From contig NZ_CP149817.1 of assembly GCF_037935975.1 (NCBI RefSeq), positions 1,550,001 to 1,614,000 of the forward strand: 64,000 nucleotides of DNA. Direction: 5' to 3'. Shown in pieces: positions 23,898 through 36,095 of the stretch. Every line of letters begins with the position of its first letter. Position 1 is the stretch's first letter. The DNA is from Teredinibacter turnerae (GTDB taxonomy: Bacteria > Pseudomonadota > Gammaproteobacteria > Pseudomonadales > Cellvibrionaceae). The notes beneath the pieces are model-generated. The model saw nothing but the letters and a program-made list of their open reading frames with translations, searched no databases and had not been told where the DNA came from. A program made the translations under genes and the position numbers.

Positions 23898-25556
23898 CTA
23901 AGCGGTCGCCAGCATTTCTTTTGCATGCGCGAGAGAGCGTTTGGAATCGGCATTGCCGCCCATCATCCGTGCGACCTCGCAAATTTTCTCTTCCATGGTG
24001 AGTGGTCGAACTTGAGAAACTGCGCCAGTTTTCGAGCTGGCGGTTTTACTGACGTGCAGATGGTGATGCCCACGGCTGGCAACCTGCGCCAGGTGAGTAA
24101 CACAGAGTACTTGCCCGTTAGCGCCCAGCTCGCGTAGTAATCGACCCACTTCGTCGCCAGTGGTACCGCCAATACCGACATCGACTTCATCAAATACCAG
24201 TGTTGGTGTTGTGGATGTTTGCGCGGTAACGACTTGAATCGCCAGACTTACCCGCGATAATTCGCCACCAGAGGCTACCTTGGCCAGAGGTTTGGCCGGC
24301 TGGCCGGGGTTGGTGCTGATGAGCATTTCAACCACCTCATTGCCGTGTGCCGCAGGTGCGCTACCTTGCTGAAGATCCAAGCTGAACTTCGCGTGGGTCA
24401 TTGCCAATTGCGTTAGTTTGCCGTTGACGGCTTTGGCCAGACGGGCAGCAGCAAACTGACGTTGCTCGCTAAGTTGGATGGCGAGCTGATCATAACCTGC
24501 GCGGCTTTCTTCAAGCTGATGTTCCAGGTGCTCGAGTTGTTCGTCTCCACTTTGCATGCCGGAGAGCTCTTCGGCCAGCCGTTGGTGGTGCTCGACCAGT
24601 TCTTCCGGCGCTATACGATGTTTGCGGGCAATGTCGTAAATAGCGTTGAGACGCTCTTCCACCTCCACTAAACGGCTTTCATCCTGCTCCTGGCGATCAA
24701 TATAACGGTCGAGCTCGCCGCGCGCTTCCTGCAGTTGGATCAAGGCATTGCTGAGCATGGATTCAGCTTCACACAAAGCGTCTGGCTTCTCTTTGAGCGA
24801 GGTGAGCTGGTGCACGGCGTAGTTGAGCTGGTCCTCCAGACCCTGGTCCTGGTTGCAAAGCGACACCACATTGCTGGCGGCCCGGTTGATTGTGTCTGCG
24901 TTGGCGAGTGTGCGCTGTTCAGTTTCCAGCGCGTCCAATTCACCAGGCTCCAGCGCCAATTGATCCATCTCCTCAACCTGATAGCGAAGCAACTGGAAAC
25001 GGGCGTTAAGATCAGCGCTTTCGGAACGTAATTCGTTCAGTTTGTAGTGAACGCAGTGCCATTTTTGGTAGGCATCTTTAACCTGTTTTGCCAGTGTCGA
25101 GAGGCCGCCGAAGGCGTCAAGCAAGCGCCTGTGAGTATTAGTGTTGAGTAGTGATTGATGTTCGTGCTGGCTGTGAATATCGATGAGCATATCGCCAAGT
25201 GTACGCAGCTGACCCAGGGTGACGGTTTGGCCGTTGATAAATGCACGGGAGCGGCCTTCATGGGTAACAATACGACGCAGAATGCAATCATCGCCATCCA
25301 GCAGGGCATTTTCGTCGAGCCACTTTTTAACGTAGGGGAGCTTGGTGATATCGAAACTTGCCTGTATCTCTGCTTTTTTCTTGCCTGCGCGCACCTTGTC
25401 GGCGTCGGTGCGGTCTCCCAGTGCGAGACCGAGTGCATCCAGCATGATGGACTTGCCGGCGCCGGTTTCACCGGTAATTGCGGTTAGTCCGCATTCCAGT
25501 TCGAGGTCGAGTTTGTCGACGAGGGTGAAATCCTTAATCAGCAGGTGTGTTAGCAC
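23898..25556 (-). CDS. recN: DNA repair ATPase RecN
   Basis: A 552-residue SMC-like repair protein: N-terminal LTHLLIKDFTLVDKLDLELE and Walker A GETGAGKS; long coiled coils in the middle; C-terminal SGGELSRVSLAIQVV signature, Walker B LVFDEVDVGIGG, and VLCVTHLAQVASRGHHH. RecN acts in double-strand-break repair. The start is GTG 25556 because a GGAGG site sits five bases before it; TTG 25568 would overlap that site. Two LexA-like boxes upstream fit SOS control. Confidence 0.95.
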   Translation of the reverse strand: MLTHLLIKDFTLVDKLDLELECGLTAITGETGAGKSIMLDALGLALGDRTDADKVRAGKKKAEIQASFDITKLPYVKKWLDENALLDGDDCILRRIVTHEGRSRAFINGQTVTLGQLRTLGDMLIDIHSQHEHQSLLNTNTHRRLLDAFGGLSTLAKQVKDAYQKWHCVHYKLNELRSESADLNARFQLLRYQVEEMDQLALEPGELDALETEQRTLANADTINRAASNVVSLCNQDQGLEDQLNYAVHQLTSLKEKPDALCEAESMLSNALIQLQEARGELDRYIDRQEQDESRLVEVEERLNAIYDIARKHRIAPEELVEHHQRLAEELSGMQSGDEQLEHLEHQLEESRAGYDQLAIQLSEQRQFAAARLAKAVNGKLTQLAMTHAKFSLDLQQGSAPAAHGNEVVEMLISTNPGQPAKPLAKVASGGELSRVSLAIQVVTAQTSTTPTLVFDEVDVGIGGTTGDEVGRLLRELGANGQVLCVTHLAQVASRGHHHLHVSKTASSKTGAVSQVRPLTMEEKICEVARMMGGNADSKRSLAHAKEMLATA

Positions 25557-25578
25557 ATTAACCTCCAAACCCTGTGGG

Positions 25579-25619
25579 CTGGTTGTTTATACAGTAAATT
25601 ATATTGGCTATTTATACAG
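25579..25619 (-). promoter_or_regulatory. Tandem LexA-like boxes upstream of recN
   Basis: Read toward recN, CTGTATAAACAACCAG (25594–25579) fits CTGT-N8-ACAG with one mismatch in the half-sites, and CTGTATAAATAGCCAA (25619–25604) is a weaker copy. E. coli recN also has multiple LexA sites, so SOS induction is likely. Confidence 0.6.
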
Positions 25620-25674
25620 TAGTCGCGACTGAATGCAAGGCTTTTTTTATCTGCTGTTGCGGGTGTGGGTTTTT

Positions 25675-25704
25675 CCCTTGAATGTGGCGTTTGTGGCCCC
25701 ATAT
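25675..25704 (+). promoter_or_regulatory. Sigma-32 heat-shock promoter of grpE
   Basis: CCCTTGAA (25675–25682) and CCCCATAT (25697–25704) with a 14-base spacer match the RpoH consensus closely. It lies 38 bases upstream of the grpE start. Confidence 0.85.
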
Positions 25705-25741
25705 TGCTGACCATCGTTCAGATCATTCAATGGAGAAGCGC

Positions 25742-26314
25742 GTGTCAAACCAAGACGAACCTCAAAACTCACCGGAAGATTTCGCCGACGACCAGCAGGC
25801 CGATGTGGCAGTGGATGAGGCGAGTTCCGACAGCTCTGAAACAGCGGCGGATGTGGATCTTGTTGCTCGAATTGAAGCGTTGGAAGCTGAGCTTACCGAG
25901 GCAAAAGAACAGGCGCTTCGCGCCGCTGCGGAGATGCACAATGTTCGGCGTCGCGCCGAGCAGGACGTGGAAAAGGCTCACAAGTTCGGCCTCGAGAAGT
26001 TTGTGAGCGACATGCTGCCCGTAGCGGACAATCTCGGCCGTGCACTCGAAGCCGCGGCGGCGGAAGGTGCAGACATGACTGCGGTCACCGAAGGTGTGGA
26101 TCTCACCTTGAAGTCGCTCATGGATTCTCTGAAAAAGCATGGTGTGGAAAGCGTTAACCCGGAAGGCGAGCCATTTAACCCTGAGTTGCATCAGGCCATG
26201 ACCGCTGTGGAAAACCCAGATGCCGAACCCAATACGGTTATTAATGTGTATCAGGTGGGTTACACCCTGCACGGTCGACTGGTTCGCCCGGCAATGGTAG
26301 TGGTATCGAAATAA
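25742..26314 (+). CDS. grpE: Nucleotide exchange factor GrpE
   Basis: A 190-residue GrpE: an acidic, disordered N-terminus, a long helix ([59 protein letters not shown]) and the C-terminal wing [51 protein letters not shown]. It is the ADP/ATP exchange factor of DnaK. The start is set at GTG 25742 because GGAGAAG precedes it at proper spacing; an ATG at 25730 is in frame but overlaps that site. Confidence 0.95.
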   Translation: MSNQDEPQNSPEDFADDQQADVAVDEASSDSSETAADVDLVARIEALEAELTEAKEQALRAAAEMHNVRRRAEQDVEKAHKFGLEKFVSDMLPVADNLGRALEAAAAEGADMTAVTEGVDLTLKSLMDSLKKHGVESVNPEGEPFNPELHQAMTAVENPDAEPNTVINVYQVGYTLHGRLVRPAMVVVSK

Positions 26315-26330
26315 GTGAAGTTGGTTTTAT

Positions 26331-26361
26331 CCCTTGAATAATTGTGGGGAGAACCAATATT
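26331..26361 (+). promoter_or_regulatory. Sigma-32 promoter of dnaK
   Basis: CCCTTGAA (26331–26338) is followed after 15 bases by CCAATATT (26354–26361). The -35 element is a perfect RpoH match and the -10 is weaker. It lies about 100 bases upstream of dnaK. Confidence 0.65.
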
Positions 26362-26459
26362 GAACAGCAACTGAGCGCGGCTACGGGAGTTCGGCTCACT
26401 ACAGAATTTTGTCGACTGGTAAGCACCGGCGACAGCAAGTAAAAAATTGGAGACTTTCA

Positions 26460-28394
26460 ATGGGCAAAATTATTGGTATTGACCTGGGAACCACTAACTC
26501 CTGTGTAAGCGTGCTGGAGGGTGATAAGGCCAAGGTTATCGAAAATGCGGAGGGCGACCGCACTACGCCATCCATCGTCGCGTTCACCGATGACAACGAA
26601 ATTCTGGTTGGCCAGAGCGCGAAGCGTCAGGCCGTTACTAACCCTCGCAACACTCTGTTCGCAGTGAAGCGCCTCATCGGTCGCAAATTCACCGATGACG
26701 TAGTGCAAAAAGACATCAAAATGGTGCCTTACTCCATTGTCGGTGCGGACAATGGCGATGCATGGGTAGAAGTAAAGGGCGACAAAAAGGCGCCACCTCA
26801 GATTTCTGCAGAAGTCCTGAAGAAAATGAAGAAAACTGCAGAAGACTACCTGGGTGAAAAGGTGACTGAAGCGGTTATCACTGTGCCTGCGTACTTTAAC
26901 GACTCCCAGCGCCAGGCGACCAAAGACGCCGGTAAAATCGCGGGTCTTGAAGTTAAGCGTATTATCAACGAGCCTACGGCGGCGGCACTGGCCTACGGTA
27001 TGGACAAAGCCAAAGGCGACCGTACCATTGCGGTCTACGACCTGGGTGGTGGTACTTTCGATATTTCCATCATCGAGATTGCAGATGTTGATGGTGAGCA
27101 CCAGTTTGAAGTGTTGAGCACCAATGGCGACACCTTCCTGGGTGGTGAAGACTTCGATCTGCGTTTAATTGAATACTTGGCAGATGAATTCAAAAAATCC
27201 AACGGTATTGATCTGCACAGCGACCCGCTTGCTCTGCAGCGCCTGAAGGAAGCAGCTGAGAAGGCGAAAATTGAGCTGAGCTCCAGTCAGCAAACCGAAG
27301 TTAACCTGCCTTACATCACTGCAGACGCAACCGGTCCCAAGCATTTGGTTGTGAAGTTGACACGCGCCAAGCTGGAATCGCTGGTAGAAGAGTTGGTTAA
27401 CCGCTCGCTCGAGCCTGTGAAAATGGCGATTAAAGACGCCGATCTCTCTGTGAACGATATCGACGATGTTATTCTCGTTGGCGGTCAAACCCGTATGCCT
27501 CTGGTTCAGCAGAAAGTCGCCGAGTTCTTTGGCAAAGAGCCGCGTAAAGACGTGAACCCGGATGAAGCTGTGGCCATGGGCGCTGCGATTCAGGGCGCTG
27601 TACTCTCCGGTGACGTGAAAGACGTATTGCTGTTGGACGTAACGCCTTTGACACTGGGTATTGAGACCATGGGTGGCGTGGCTACCCCATTGATCGAGAA
27701 AAATACCACCATCCCGACCAAGAAGTCGCAGGTGTTCTCGACAGCGGAAGATAACCAGACTGCGGTGACCATTCACGTGGTACAGGGTGAGCGCAAGCAG
27801 GCTGCACAGAACAAGTCTCTGGGGCGTTTTGACCTCGCAGACATTCCGCCAGCGCCGCGCGGCATGCCACAAGTCGAGGTTACTTTCGATATCGATGCCA
27901 ATGGTATTTTGAACGTGTCGGCCAAGGACAAAGCGACGGGCAAAGAGCAGTCGATTGTCATTAAAGCTTCCTCGGGCCTGAGCGACGACGAAATCGATAA
28001 TATGGTAAAAGACGCTGAAGCGAATGCCGAGGCGGACCGTCAGTTCGAAGAGTTGGTCTCTGCACGTAACACCCTGGAAGGTTTGGTGCATGCAACCAAG
28101 AAAACGCTTGAAGAAGCGGGTGATAAAGCGACAGCTGAAGAAAAGTCTGCCATCGAAGCGGCGATTGCTGAAGCGGAAGAAGCGCTTAAATCCGGCGACA
28201 AAGAAGCGATTGAGGCGGCGACCAAGAAGGTGACTGATGCTTCCGGTTCTTTGGCACAAAAACTGTACGCTGAGCAGTCGGCACAGCAGCAGGGTCCCGC
28301 TGGTGCGGCGGATGGCGAACAGCCTAAAGCCGATAAAGCGGCAGACGACGGCGTTGTTGACGCTGAATTCGAAGAAGTGAAAGACGATAAATAA
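26460..28394 (+). CDS. dnaK: Chaperone DnaK (Hsp70)
   Basis: A 644-residue Hsp70: [20 protein letters not shown] phosphate loop 1, [15 protein letters not shown] phosphate loop 2, [13 protein letters not shown] adenosine motif, the linker [14 protein letters not shown] into the substrate-binding domain, and a C-terminal lid ending in the EEVKDDK tail. It works with DnaJ and GrpE, which flank it. The start is ATG 26460 after GGAGA. Its 3' flank (28412–28474) has two GC-rich hairpins before dnaJ, which may set the DnaK to DnaJ ratio. Confidence 0.98.
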   Translation: MGKIIGIDLGTTNSCVSVLEGDKAKVIENAEGDRTTPSIVAFTDDNEILVGQSAKRQAVTNPRNTLFAVKRLIGRKFTDDVVQKDIKMVPYSIVGADNGDAWVEVKGDKKAPPQISAEVLKKMKKTAEDYLGEKVTEAVITVPAYFNDSQRQATKDAGKIAGLEVKRIINEPTAAALAYGMDKAKGDRTIAVYDLGGGTFDISIIEIADVDGEHQFEVLSTNGDTFLGGEDFDLRLIEYLADEFKKSNGIDLHSDPLALQRLKEAAEKAKIELSSSQQTEVNLPYITADATGPKHLVVKLTRAKLESLVEELVNRSLEPVKMAIKDADLSVNDIDDVILVGGQTRMPLVQQKVAEFFGKEPRKDVNPDEAVAMGAAIQGAVLSGDVKDVLLLDVTPLTLGIETMGGVATPLIEKNTTIPTKKSQVFSTAEDNQTAVTIHVVQGERKQAAQNKSLGRFDLADIPPAPRGMPQVEVTFDIDANGILNVSAKDKATGKEQSIVIKASSGLSDDEIDNMVKDAEANAEADRQFEELVSARNTLEGLVHATKKTLEEAGDKATAEEKSAIEAAIAEAEEALKSGDKEAIEAATKKVTDASGSLAQKLYAEQSAQQQGPAGAADGEQPKADKAADDGVVDAEFEEVKDDK

Positions 28395-28498
28395 GTTTGT
28401 CGTTCCGTAGTAGACCGGGTGCCAGCCACCCGGCTTAACATTTAATCTAGCGCGGGCAATTCAGCCCGCGTTTCCCGCAGATTCCGACTCAAATACTT

Positions 28499-29629
28499 AT
28501 GGCAAAGCGCGATTATTACGAAGTTCTGGGCGTGGCCCGCGACGTATCCGAGCAAGACCTGAAAAAGGCCTATCGCAAGGTTGCGATGAAATTCCACCCG
28601 GACCGTAACCCTGATGATGCGAGTGCCGAGGAAAAGTTCAAGGAAGCAAGCGAAGCTTACGAGGTGCTCTCTGACAAGCAAAAACGCGCGGCTTACGACC
28701 AATTTGGTCATGCGGGTGTGGAAGGCCAGGGCGGCATGGGCGGCGGAGCCGAAGGTTTCGGTAGCTTCTCGGACATCTTCGGTGACGTATTTGGCGATAT
28801 CTTCGGTGGCGCCGGTGGCGGTCGCGGACGCGGCGGTCCCAGTCGCGGGGCGGATTTGCGATACACCCTGGATCTCAGTTTGGAAGACGCGGTCCGCGGC
28901 ACCTCGGTAAAAATTAAAGTTCCGACGTTGGTAAGCTGTACCAACTGCGGCGGCAGCGGTGCCAAGCCTGGCACGAATGCCACAACCTGTAATACCTGTG
29001 GCGGCCACGGCCAGGTGCGCATGCAGCAGGGCTTCTTTTCTGTGCAGCAAACCTGCCCCTCGTGTCGAGGACAAGGCAAAACCATTTCCGACCCCTGCAA
29101 CAAATGCCATGGCCACGGTCGCGTAGAAGAGACCAAAACGCTGTCGGTAAAAGTGCCTGCAGGTGTTGATACCGGCGATCGTATTCGCTTAGCGGGTGAG
29201 GGAGAAGCGGGCGCAGATGGCGGCCCTTCCGGCGACCTTTACGTACAAATGCATGTAAAAGACCACGAGTTTTTTCAGCGCGAAGGCCGCAACCTGTATT
29301 GCGAGGTGCCTATCAGTATATTTGACGCCTGTTTGGGGGGTGATCTGGAAGTACCGACCCTTGATGGTCGCGTTAAGTTAAAAGTGCCGGCAGAAACCCA
29401 AACGGGCAAACTGTTCCGCTTGCGCGGCAAAGGTGTAACCCCCATTCGCGGTGGTGCGGCTGGTGATTTGCTCTGTCGTGTTATCGTGGAAACACCGGTT
29501 AACCTGAGCAGCAAGCAGAAAGAGTTACTCGAACAACTAAAAGATACCTTTAAGGGGACTCAACATTCCCCCAAACAGCAAAGCTGGTTTGAAGGGATGA
29601 AGAATTTCTTCGGCGATATGAAAATGTAG
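28499..29629 (+). CDS. dnaJ: Co-chaperone DnaJ (Hsp40)
   Basis: A 376-residue class I DnaJ. The J domain carries FHPDRN (HPD triad) and ends about residue 70; a Gly/Phe-rich region follows ([13 protein letters not shown]); four zinc-binding repeats are seen as [24 protein letters not shown] and CNKCHGHG; then the C-terminal substrate-binding domains. It stimulates the DnaK ATPase and delivers clients. Confidence 0.98.
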   Translation: MAKRDYYEVLGVARDVSEQDLKKAYRKVAMKFHPDRNPDDASAEEKFKEASEAYEVLSDKQKRAAYDQFGHAGVEGQGGMGGGAEGFGSFSDIFGDVFGDIFGGAGGGRGRGGPSRGADLRYTLDLSLEDAVRGTSVKIKVPTLVSCTNCGGSGAKPGTNATTCNTCGGHGQVRMQQGFFSVQQTCPSCRGQGKTISDPCNKCHGHGRVEETKTLSVKVPAGVDTGDRIRLAGEGEAGADGGPSGDLYVQMHVKDHEFFQREGRNLYCEVPISIFDACLGGDLEVPTLDGRVKLKVPAETQTGKLFRLRGKGVTPIRGGAAGDLLCRVIVETPVNLSSKQKELLEQLKDTFKGTQHSPKQQSWFEGMKNFFGDMKM

Positions 29630-29656
29630 GTCTTTTAGGGCCAACGACTTGTGTGA

Positions 29657-30478
<822 letters not shown>

Positions 30479-30659
30479 GCTACAACCCACATCTTTGCGC
30501 GGCAATCTGGCCGCGCCTGCCTTCCCTGACTTTTATCGAAACCCCCTCTCTTTTTGTACCGCAGTGAACCCGTCTGTGGGCTTATAGAAACATTTTGTGA
30601 ATAACTACACCTGATTTTTTGCCTCTACGGAATTAATCCGAATGATCTGGAACTAATAA

Positions 30660-30799
30660 TGCAGGAATTTTTTCCTGGGTTATTGGACAGCTAGAGAGCC
30701 TTTGGAGTAGAATCCGCGCTCAGACATGGCGTGAGACGCCAACCCCAGAAATGGGTTCATGATTCTTAAAAGCGAGGTCCGGTGCAGCCTCGCTTTTTT
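30660..30799 (+). ncRNA. Structured leader or small RNA upstream of carA
   Basis: Three successive hairpins are visible: GGCGTGAGACGCC (30728–30740), AACCCCAGAAATGGGTT (30741–30757) and a terminator-type stem AAAAGCGAGG…CCTCGCTTTTTT (30768–30799). The last ends about 157 bases before carA. This could be a carAB attenuation leader, as pyrimidine- or arginine-responsive control exists for carAB elsewhere, or an independent small RNA. The 5' limit is a guess. Confidence 0.45.
30768..30799 (+). terminator. Intrinsic terminator between dapB and carA
   Basis: Stem AAAAGCGAGG / CCTCGCTTTT with a ten-base loop, followed by a T-run; a good Rho-independent terminator. Confidence 0.75.
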
Positions 30800-30955
30800 G
30801 CAAATGGCCGTTCAATTCTTGATGAAATCAGGACTACATTTTAAGAGACATGTTCAACCGACCGTTGATCATGCTCTTTCGTTCGGCCTGCAGAAACTAA
30901 TCTGAGTGTCCGCTGATCGCGGATGTCAGCCAGTAAAAATGTGGAGGAGATACTC

Positions 30956-32146
30956 TTGTCATCAGAGCAAAAAGAAGAGCTAGGTTTGTTGGCGCAATTA
31001 ACCGGAGCGGGCAAGCTTCCCGCGATCCTGGTGTTGGAGGATGGCAGTGTATTTCGCGGAGTATCGATCGGTGCGACAGGAAAGTCTGTTGGCGAGGTCG
31101 TATTCAACACCTCGATAACAGGGTATCAGGAAATTCTTACCGACCCATCTTATGCCCGTCAAATTGTCACTCTCACCTATCCACATATTGGTAACACCGG
31201 CACTAATTCTGAAGACGAAGAGTGCAAAACGATCTGGGCTACAGGCCTGGTTATTCGCGATTTGCCACTTCTGGCAAGTAATTTCCGCAATTCACAGTCT
31301 CTCGATCAGTACCTCTCCAGTAAAAATATTCTCGGCATTGCCGATATTGATACCCGCCGCCTGACCCGCTTGTTGCGCGACAAGGGTGCGTTGGCCGGTT
31401 GCATCATGGCTGGCGATGTTGATGAAGCGGAGGCGCTTGAAACAGCGCGGGGTTTTGCAGGCTTGCAGGGGATGGATCTCGCAAAAGAAGTCAGTACTAA
31501 AGACACCTATCAGTGGCGCGATGGCAGTTGGAAACTCGGTTCCGGTTTTGCGCCGCTGGCCGACAAGCGTTTTAACGTGGTCGCATATGACTACGGCGCC
31601 AAAAGCAATATTTTGCGCATGTTAGTGGATCGCGGTTGCGACCTGACGGTCGTACCGGCGCAAACCCCGGCTGCAGATGTGCTGGCAATGAATCCAGACG
31701 GCGTGTTTCTGTCTAATGGCCCCGGTGACCCCGAGCCATGTGACTACGCCATCGATGCCATCAAAGTATTGCTCGACGAAAATATGCCCATTTTCGGCAT
31801 CTGCCTTGGGCATCAGCTGTTGGCTTTAGCCAGCGGTGCGAAGACCATCAAAATGAAATTCGGCCACCACGGTGGCAATCACCCGGTGCAAAATGTCAAA
31901 ACTGGTGAGGTCATGATTACCAGTCAGAACCACGGTTTTGCTGCTGATGAGTCCACCTTACCAGACTGTCTTGAAGCGACCCACAAGTCCCTCTTCGATG
32001 GCTCGCTGCAGGGGATCCACCGCACCGACAAGCCCGCATTCAGCTTCCAGGGGCACCCTGAAGCCAGCCCCGGCCCGCACGATGCCGCTGAGCTTTTTGA
32101 TCACTTTATTGAACTGATGCAGCAACGAGCTGCGTCGAACGTCTGA
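30956..32146 (+). CDS. carA: Carbamoyl-phosphate synthase small chain
   Basis: A 396-residue glutaminase subunit: [43 protein letters not shown] at the N-terminus, the nucleophile [13 protein letters not shown], and the His-Glu pair in [12 protein letters not shown]. It supplies ammonia to CarB. The start is TTG 30956 with a strong GGAGGAG site six bases upstream; this adds about 20 residues before the conserved ILVLEDG. The ATG at 30923 would place that ribosome site inside the gene. Confidence 0.96.
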   Translation: MSSEQKEELGLLAQLTGAGKLPAILVLEDGSVFRGVSIGATGKSVGEVVFNTSITGYQEILTDPSYARQIVTLTYPHIGNTGTNSEDEECKTIWATGLVIRDLPLLASNFRNSQSLDQYLSSKNILGIADIDTRRLTRLLRDKGALAGCIMAGDVDEAEALETARGFAGLQGMDLAKEVSTKDTYQWRDGSWKLGSGFAPLADKRFNVVAYDYGAKSNILRMLVDRGCDLTVVPAQTPAADVLAMNPDGVFLSNGPGDPEPCDYAIDAIKVLLDENMPIFGICLGHQLLALASGAKTIKMKFGHHGGNHPVQNVKTGEVMITSQNHGFAADESTLPDCLEATHKSLFDGSLQGIHRTDKPAFSFQGHPEASPGPHDAAELFDHFIELMQQRAASNV

Positions 32147-32179
32147 TAGTCGGCCGTCCGACGCCAGTTTGGAGAAAAC

Positions 32180-35100
32180 ATGCCAAAACGTACAGATATA
32201 AACAGTATTCTTATTATCGGCGCTGGTCCTATTGTGATTGGCCAGGCCTGTGAATTCGACTATTCGGGCGCCCAGGCGTGTAAAGCGCTGCGCGAAGAGG
32301 GTTACCGGGTCATTCTGGTGAATTCCAACCCCGCCACCATCATGACTGATCCAGCCATGGCGGATGCCACCTATATCGAGCCGATCACCTGGCAAACGGT
32401 CGCGAAAATTATCGAAAAAGAACGCCCAGATGCAGTATTGCCCACAATGGGCGGCCAGACAGCGCTGAACTGTGCACTGGAACTGCACGCGAACGGTGTT
32501 CTCGAGAAGTTTAATGTGGAGCTGATTGGCGCCACTCAGGATGCGATCGACAAGGCCGAAGACCGCGATCGTTTCGATAAGGCTATGAAGAATATCGGCC
32601 TCGAGTGTGCGCGGGCGAAAATCGTCCACACCATGGATGAAGCCAACGAGGTGCCAAAAGAGTTTGGTTTCCCCGTCATTATCCGCCCGTCGTTCACCAT
32701 GGGCGGCTCCGGTGGCGGTATTGCCTATAACTGGGAAGAGTTCGAAGAAATCTGTTTGCGCGGCCTCGACCTCTCGCCGACCAATGAGCTGTTGATTGAT
32801 GAATCGCTGCTGGGTTGGAAAGAATATGAAATGGAAGTGGTGCGGGACAAGAACGACAACTGCATCATCATTTGTTCTATTGAAAACTTCGACCCAATGG
32901 GGGTTCACACTGGGGACTCCATTACGGTCGCGCCTGCGCAGACACTGACCGACAAAGAATACCAATTGATGCGCGACGCCTCGGTTGCGGTGTTGCGTGA
33001 GATTGGTGTCGAGACGGGCGGTTCTAATGTGCAGTTTGCGGTAAACCCGGAAAATGGGCGCCTGGTGGTCATCGAGATGAACCCGCGGGTATCGCGCTCC
33101 TCCGCGTTGGCTTCCAAAGCGACAGGCTTCCCTATTGCCAAGGTGGCGGCAAAATTAGCTGTGGGTTATACGCTGGATGAGCTGCAGAACGAAATTACCG
33201 GCGGTGCGACTCCGGCGTCGTTCGAGCCCAGCATTGATTACGTGGTTACCAAGGTACCGCGTTTCACCTTCGAGAAATTTGGCGATGCGGACGCGCGCTT
33301 GACCACTCAGATGAAGTCTGTTGGTGAAGTTATGGCAATTGGCCGCAGTTTTCAGGAATCGCTGCAAAAGGCGCTGCGCGGCCTGGAGGTTGGCTCTGCC
33401 GGCTTTGAGCCCCGCCTTGATCTGACCAGCGACGACGCTATCGACCGTATTCGTCACGACCTGGCCACGCCAGGCGCTGAGCGTATCTGGTACATCGGCG
33501 ATGCGTTCCGCGCGGGCATGTCCGTAGATGATGTGTACCAGAAATCGAAGATCGATACCTGGTTCCTGGCCCAGATTAAAGATCTTATCGATACCGAAGC
33601 CGCGCTGGCGGAAACACCCCTGTCGAATATCGACGAAAACATCATGTTTCGCCTGAAGCGCAAAGGTTTCTCCGATAAGCGCCTGGCGGAATTACTGGCA
33701 GTTTCCGAGAAGACCGTGCGTGACCATCGGCATCGGTTGGGTGTTCACCCGGCCTATAAGCGAGTGGATACCTGCGCGGCGGAGTTCTCGACTTCTACGG
33801 CCTATATGTATTCCACCTATGAGGAGGAGTGCGAGTCTGAGCCTAGTGATCGTGAAAAAATCATGGTGCTTGGCGGCGGCCCGAACCGTATTGGTCAGGG
33901 AATTGAATTCGATTATTGCTGCGTGCATGCGGCGTTGGCGGCCCGTGAAGACGGGTACGAGACCATCATGGTGAACTGTAATCCGGAGACGGTATCAACC
34001 GACTACGATACGTCCGACCGCCTGTATTTCGAGCCGGTCACTCTGGAAGATGTACTGGAAATTGTGCACAAAGAGAAGCCCAAAGGTGTGATCGTGCAGT
34101 TTGGTGGGCAAACCCCGCTCAAGCTTGCAAACGCACTGGCGGCGGAAGGGGTACCGATTATTGGCACCAGCCCGGAAGCTATCGACCGGGCCGAAGACCG
34201 CGAGCGTTTTCAGCAGATGATCCATCGGCTTGGCTTGCTGCAACCGCCCAACGCGATTGTGCGTTCCACTGAAGAGGCGTTGAGTGTGGCGAAAGAAGTC
34301 GGTTACCCGCTAGTGGTACGCCCGTCCTACGTGCTGGGCGGCCGTGCGATGGAGATCGTTTACACTAAGTCTGAGCTGACTAACTATATGCGCGATGCGG
34401 TGCAAGCATCGGAAGATGCGCCAGTGTTGTTGGATCACTTTCTGAACAATGCCATTGAGGTGGATATAGACGCGGTATCCGACGGTAAAGACGTGGTCAT
34501 TGGTGCAATCATGCAGCACATCGAGCAGTGTGGTGTTCACTCCGGCGACTCCGCCTGCTCACTGCCACCTTATTCTCTACCTGAAGACGTGCAGGACGAG
34601 ATGCGCGAACAAGTGCGCAAAATGGCGGTTGAACTGGGCGTGATCGGCCTGATGAATGTGCAGCTGGCTTACCAGGATGGCAATATCTATGTGATCGAAG
34701 TGAATCCTCGCGGTTCGCGTACGGTTCCTTTTGTATCCAAGTGTATTGGTGTATCGTTAGCCAAGGTTGCGGCGCGCTGTCAGGCGGGAATGTCACTGGA
34801 GGAGCAGGGCTTCACTCAGGAAATCATCCCCGATTATTTCAGCGTGAAAGAGGCGGTGTTCCCGTTTAACAAATTCCCCGCTGTCGACCCCATTCTGGGA
34901 CCGGAGATGAAGTCCACGGGAGAGGTGATGGGCGTTGGTGAAACCTTCGCTGAAGCTTTCTTCAAGGCGCAGTTGGGAAGTGGTTCGGCGCTGCCGACAT
35001 CTGGCAAGGCGTTTATCAGTGTACGTGATTTCGATAAACCCGGCAGTGTTGTTGTCGCAAAAGAACTGGCCGATATGGGCTTCCATCTGGTCGCCACTCA

Positions 35101-35401
35101 TGGTACCGCGCAAGTCTTCGAAGAAGCGGGTTTAACTGTAGAGCGTGTCAATAAAGTCGGGGAAGGTCGTCCGCATATTGTTGATATGATCAAAAACCGC
35201 GAAATTCACCTGGTAATCAACACCACTGAAGGCAAAAAAGCCATTAAAGACTCTGCGTCGATACGCAGGAGTGCAGAAATGAACCATGTGTACTACACCA
35301 CCACGCTGACGGCAGCGGACGCGTTATGTGTCGCAATTCGCTTTGGTAAAGAGCAGGAAGTCCGCCGTTTGCAGGATCTGCACAAGCGTATCGCCAAATA
35401 G
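32180..35401 (+). CDS. carB: Carbamoyl-phosphate synthase large chain
   Basis: A 1073-residue protein with two homologous ATP-grasp halves: first [42 protein letters not shown], second [60 protein letters not shown]; and a C-terminal MGS-like allosteric domain ([32 protein letters not shown]). It makes carbamoyl phosphate for arginine and pyrimidine synthesis. It is 33 bases downstream of carA and 19 upstream of greA. Confidence 0.98.
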   Translation: MPKRTDINSILIIGAGPIVIGQACEFDYSGAQACKALREEGYRVILVNSNPATIMTDPAMADATYIEPITWQTVAKIIEKERPDAVLPTMGGQTALNCALELHANGVLEKFNVELIGATQDAIDKAEDRDRFDKAMKNIGLECARAKIVHTMDEANEVPKEFGFPVIIRPSFTMGGSGGGIAYNWEEFEEICLRGLDLSPTNELLIDESLLGWKEYEMEVVRDKNDNCIIICSIENFDPMGVHTGDSITVAPAQTLTDKEYQLMRDASVAVLREIGVETGGSNVQFAVNPENGRLVVIEMNPRVSRSSALASKATGFPIAKVAAKLAVGYTLDELQNEITGGATPASFEPSIDYVVTKVPRFTFEKFGDADARLTTQMKSVGEVMAIGRSFQESLQKALRGLEVGSAGFEPRLDLTSDDAIDRIRHDLATPGAERIWYIGDAFRAGMSVDDVYQKSKIDTWFLAQIKDLIDTEAALAETPLSNIDENIMFRLKRKGFSDKRLAELLAVSEKTVRDHRHRLGVHPAYKRVDTCAAEFSTSTAYMYSTYEEECESEPSDREKIMVLGGGPNRIGQGIEFDYCCVHAALAAREDGYETIMVNCNPETVSTDYDTSDRLYFEPVTLEDVLEIVHKEKPKGVIVQFGGQTPLKLANALAAEGVPIIGTSPEAIDRAEDRERFQQMIHRLGLLQPPNAIVRSTEEALSVAKEVGYPLVVRPSYVLGGRAMEIVYTKSELTNYMRDAVQASEDAPVLLDHFLNNAIEVDIDAVSDGKDVVIGAIMQHIEQCGVHSGDSACSLPPYSLPEDVQDEMREQVRKMAVELGVIGLMNVQLAYQDGNIYVIEVNPRGSRTVPFVSKCIGVSLAKVAARCQAGMSLEEQGFTQEIIPDYFSVKEAVFPFNKFPAVDPILGPEMKSTGEVMGVGETFAEAFFKAQLGSGSALPTSGKAFISVRDFDKPGSVVVAKELADMGFHLVATHGTAQVFEEAGLTVERVNKVGEGRPHIVDMIKNREIHLVINTTEGKKAIKDSASIRRSAEMNHVYYTTTLTAADALCVAIRFGKEQEVRRLQDLHKRIAK

Positions 35402-35420
35402 AACACAATAAGAGAATCCT

Positions 35421-35897
35421 ATGCAGAAATACCCTATGACAGTCGAGGGTGAGAAAGCTCTGCGCGAAGAGCTGGATCACCTCAAAAAAGTGCAACGCCC
35501 GAAAATAACGGCGGCCATTGCCGAGGCTCGCGAGCACGGCGACCTTAAAGAAAACGCCGAATACCATGCTGCGCGCGAGCAGCAGGGTTTTTGCGAAGGC
35601 CGTATACAGGATATCGAAGCCAAGCTATCTAACGCTCAGGTTATTGATATCAGCAAAATGCCTGTGGGTGAGAAGGTGATTTTCGGTGTGACTGTGCGTT
35701 TGATTAATGTCGAAACGGACGAAGAGATCAGCTACAAAATTGTGGGTGAGGATGAAGCCAACCTGAAGCAGAATAAAATCTCTGTGACATCCCCCATAGC
35801 CCGCGCACTCGTGGGTAAGGAAGTTGGCGATGTTGCACTGGTGAAGGCGCCGGGCGGTGACATTGAGTACGAAATAGACGCTGTCAGTCATATTTAA
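35421..35897 (+). CDS. greA: Transcription elongation factor GreA
   Basis: A 158-residue GreA: an N-terminal coiled coil ([58 protein letters not shown]) with the conserved acidic tip residues, and the C-terminal FKBP-like domain ([23 protein letters not shown]). It stimulates transcript cleavage by backtracked RNA polymerase. In related genomes yhbY follows directly; here 20 kb of other DNA intervenes. Confidence 0.97.
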   Translation: MQKYPMTVEGEKALREELDHLKKVQRPKITAAIAEAREHGDLKENAEYHAAREQQGFCEGRIQDIEAKLSNAQVIDISKMPVGEKVIFGVTVRLINVETDEEISYKIVGEDEANLKQNKISVTSPIARALVGKEVGDVALVKAPGGDIEYEIDAVSHI

Positions 35898-35916
35898 ACG
35901 CATTGCATTGATGTAC

Positions 35917-35944
35917 AAAAGCGGGCCGTGAGCCCGCTTTTTTT
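35917..35944 (+). terminator. Terminator after greA
   Basis: AAAAGCGGGC, loop CGTGA, GCCCGCTTTTTTTT: a GC-rich stem with a long T-run, 20 bases after the greA stop. Confidence 0.9.
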
Positions 35945-36095
35945 ATGCCTGATTCTCTGCGCGGCGCCTGCATAGCTCAGGTCACATTGCGCTGGTGACC
36001 TCATTCACAAAAACAACATTAGGCGCCAATGATGCTTAGGGTGCCGTCGGCTCTGTGTAATACTCGCGCAAATTGCGCTAACTGGAGCTAAAGCG

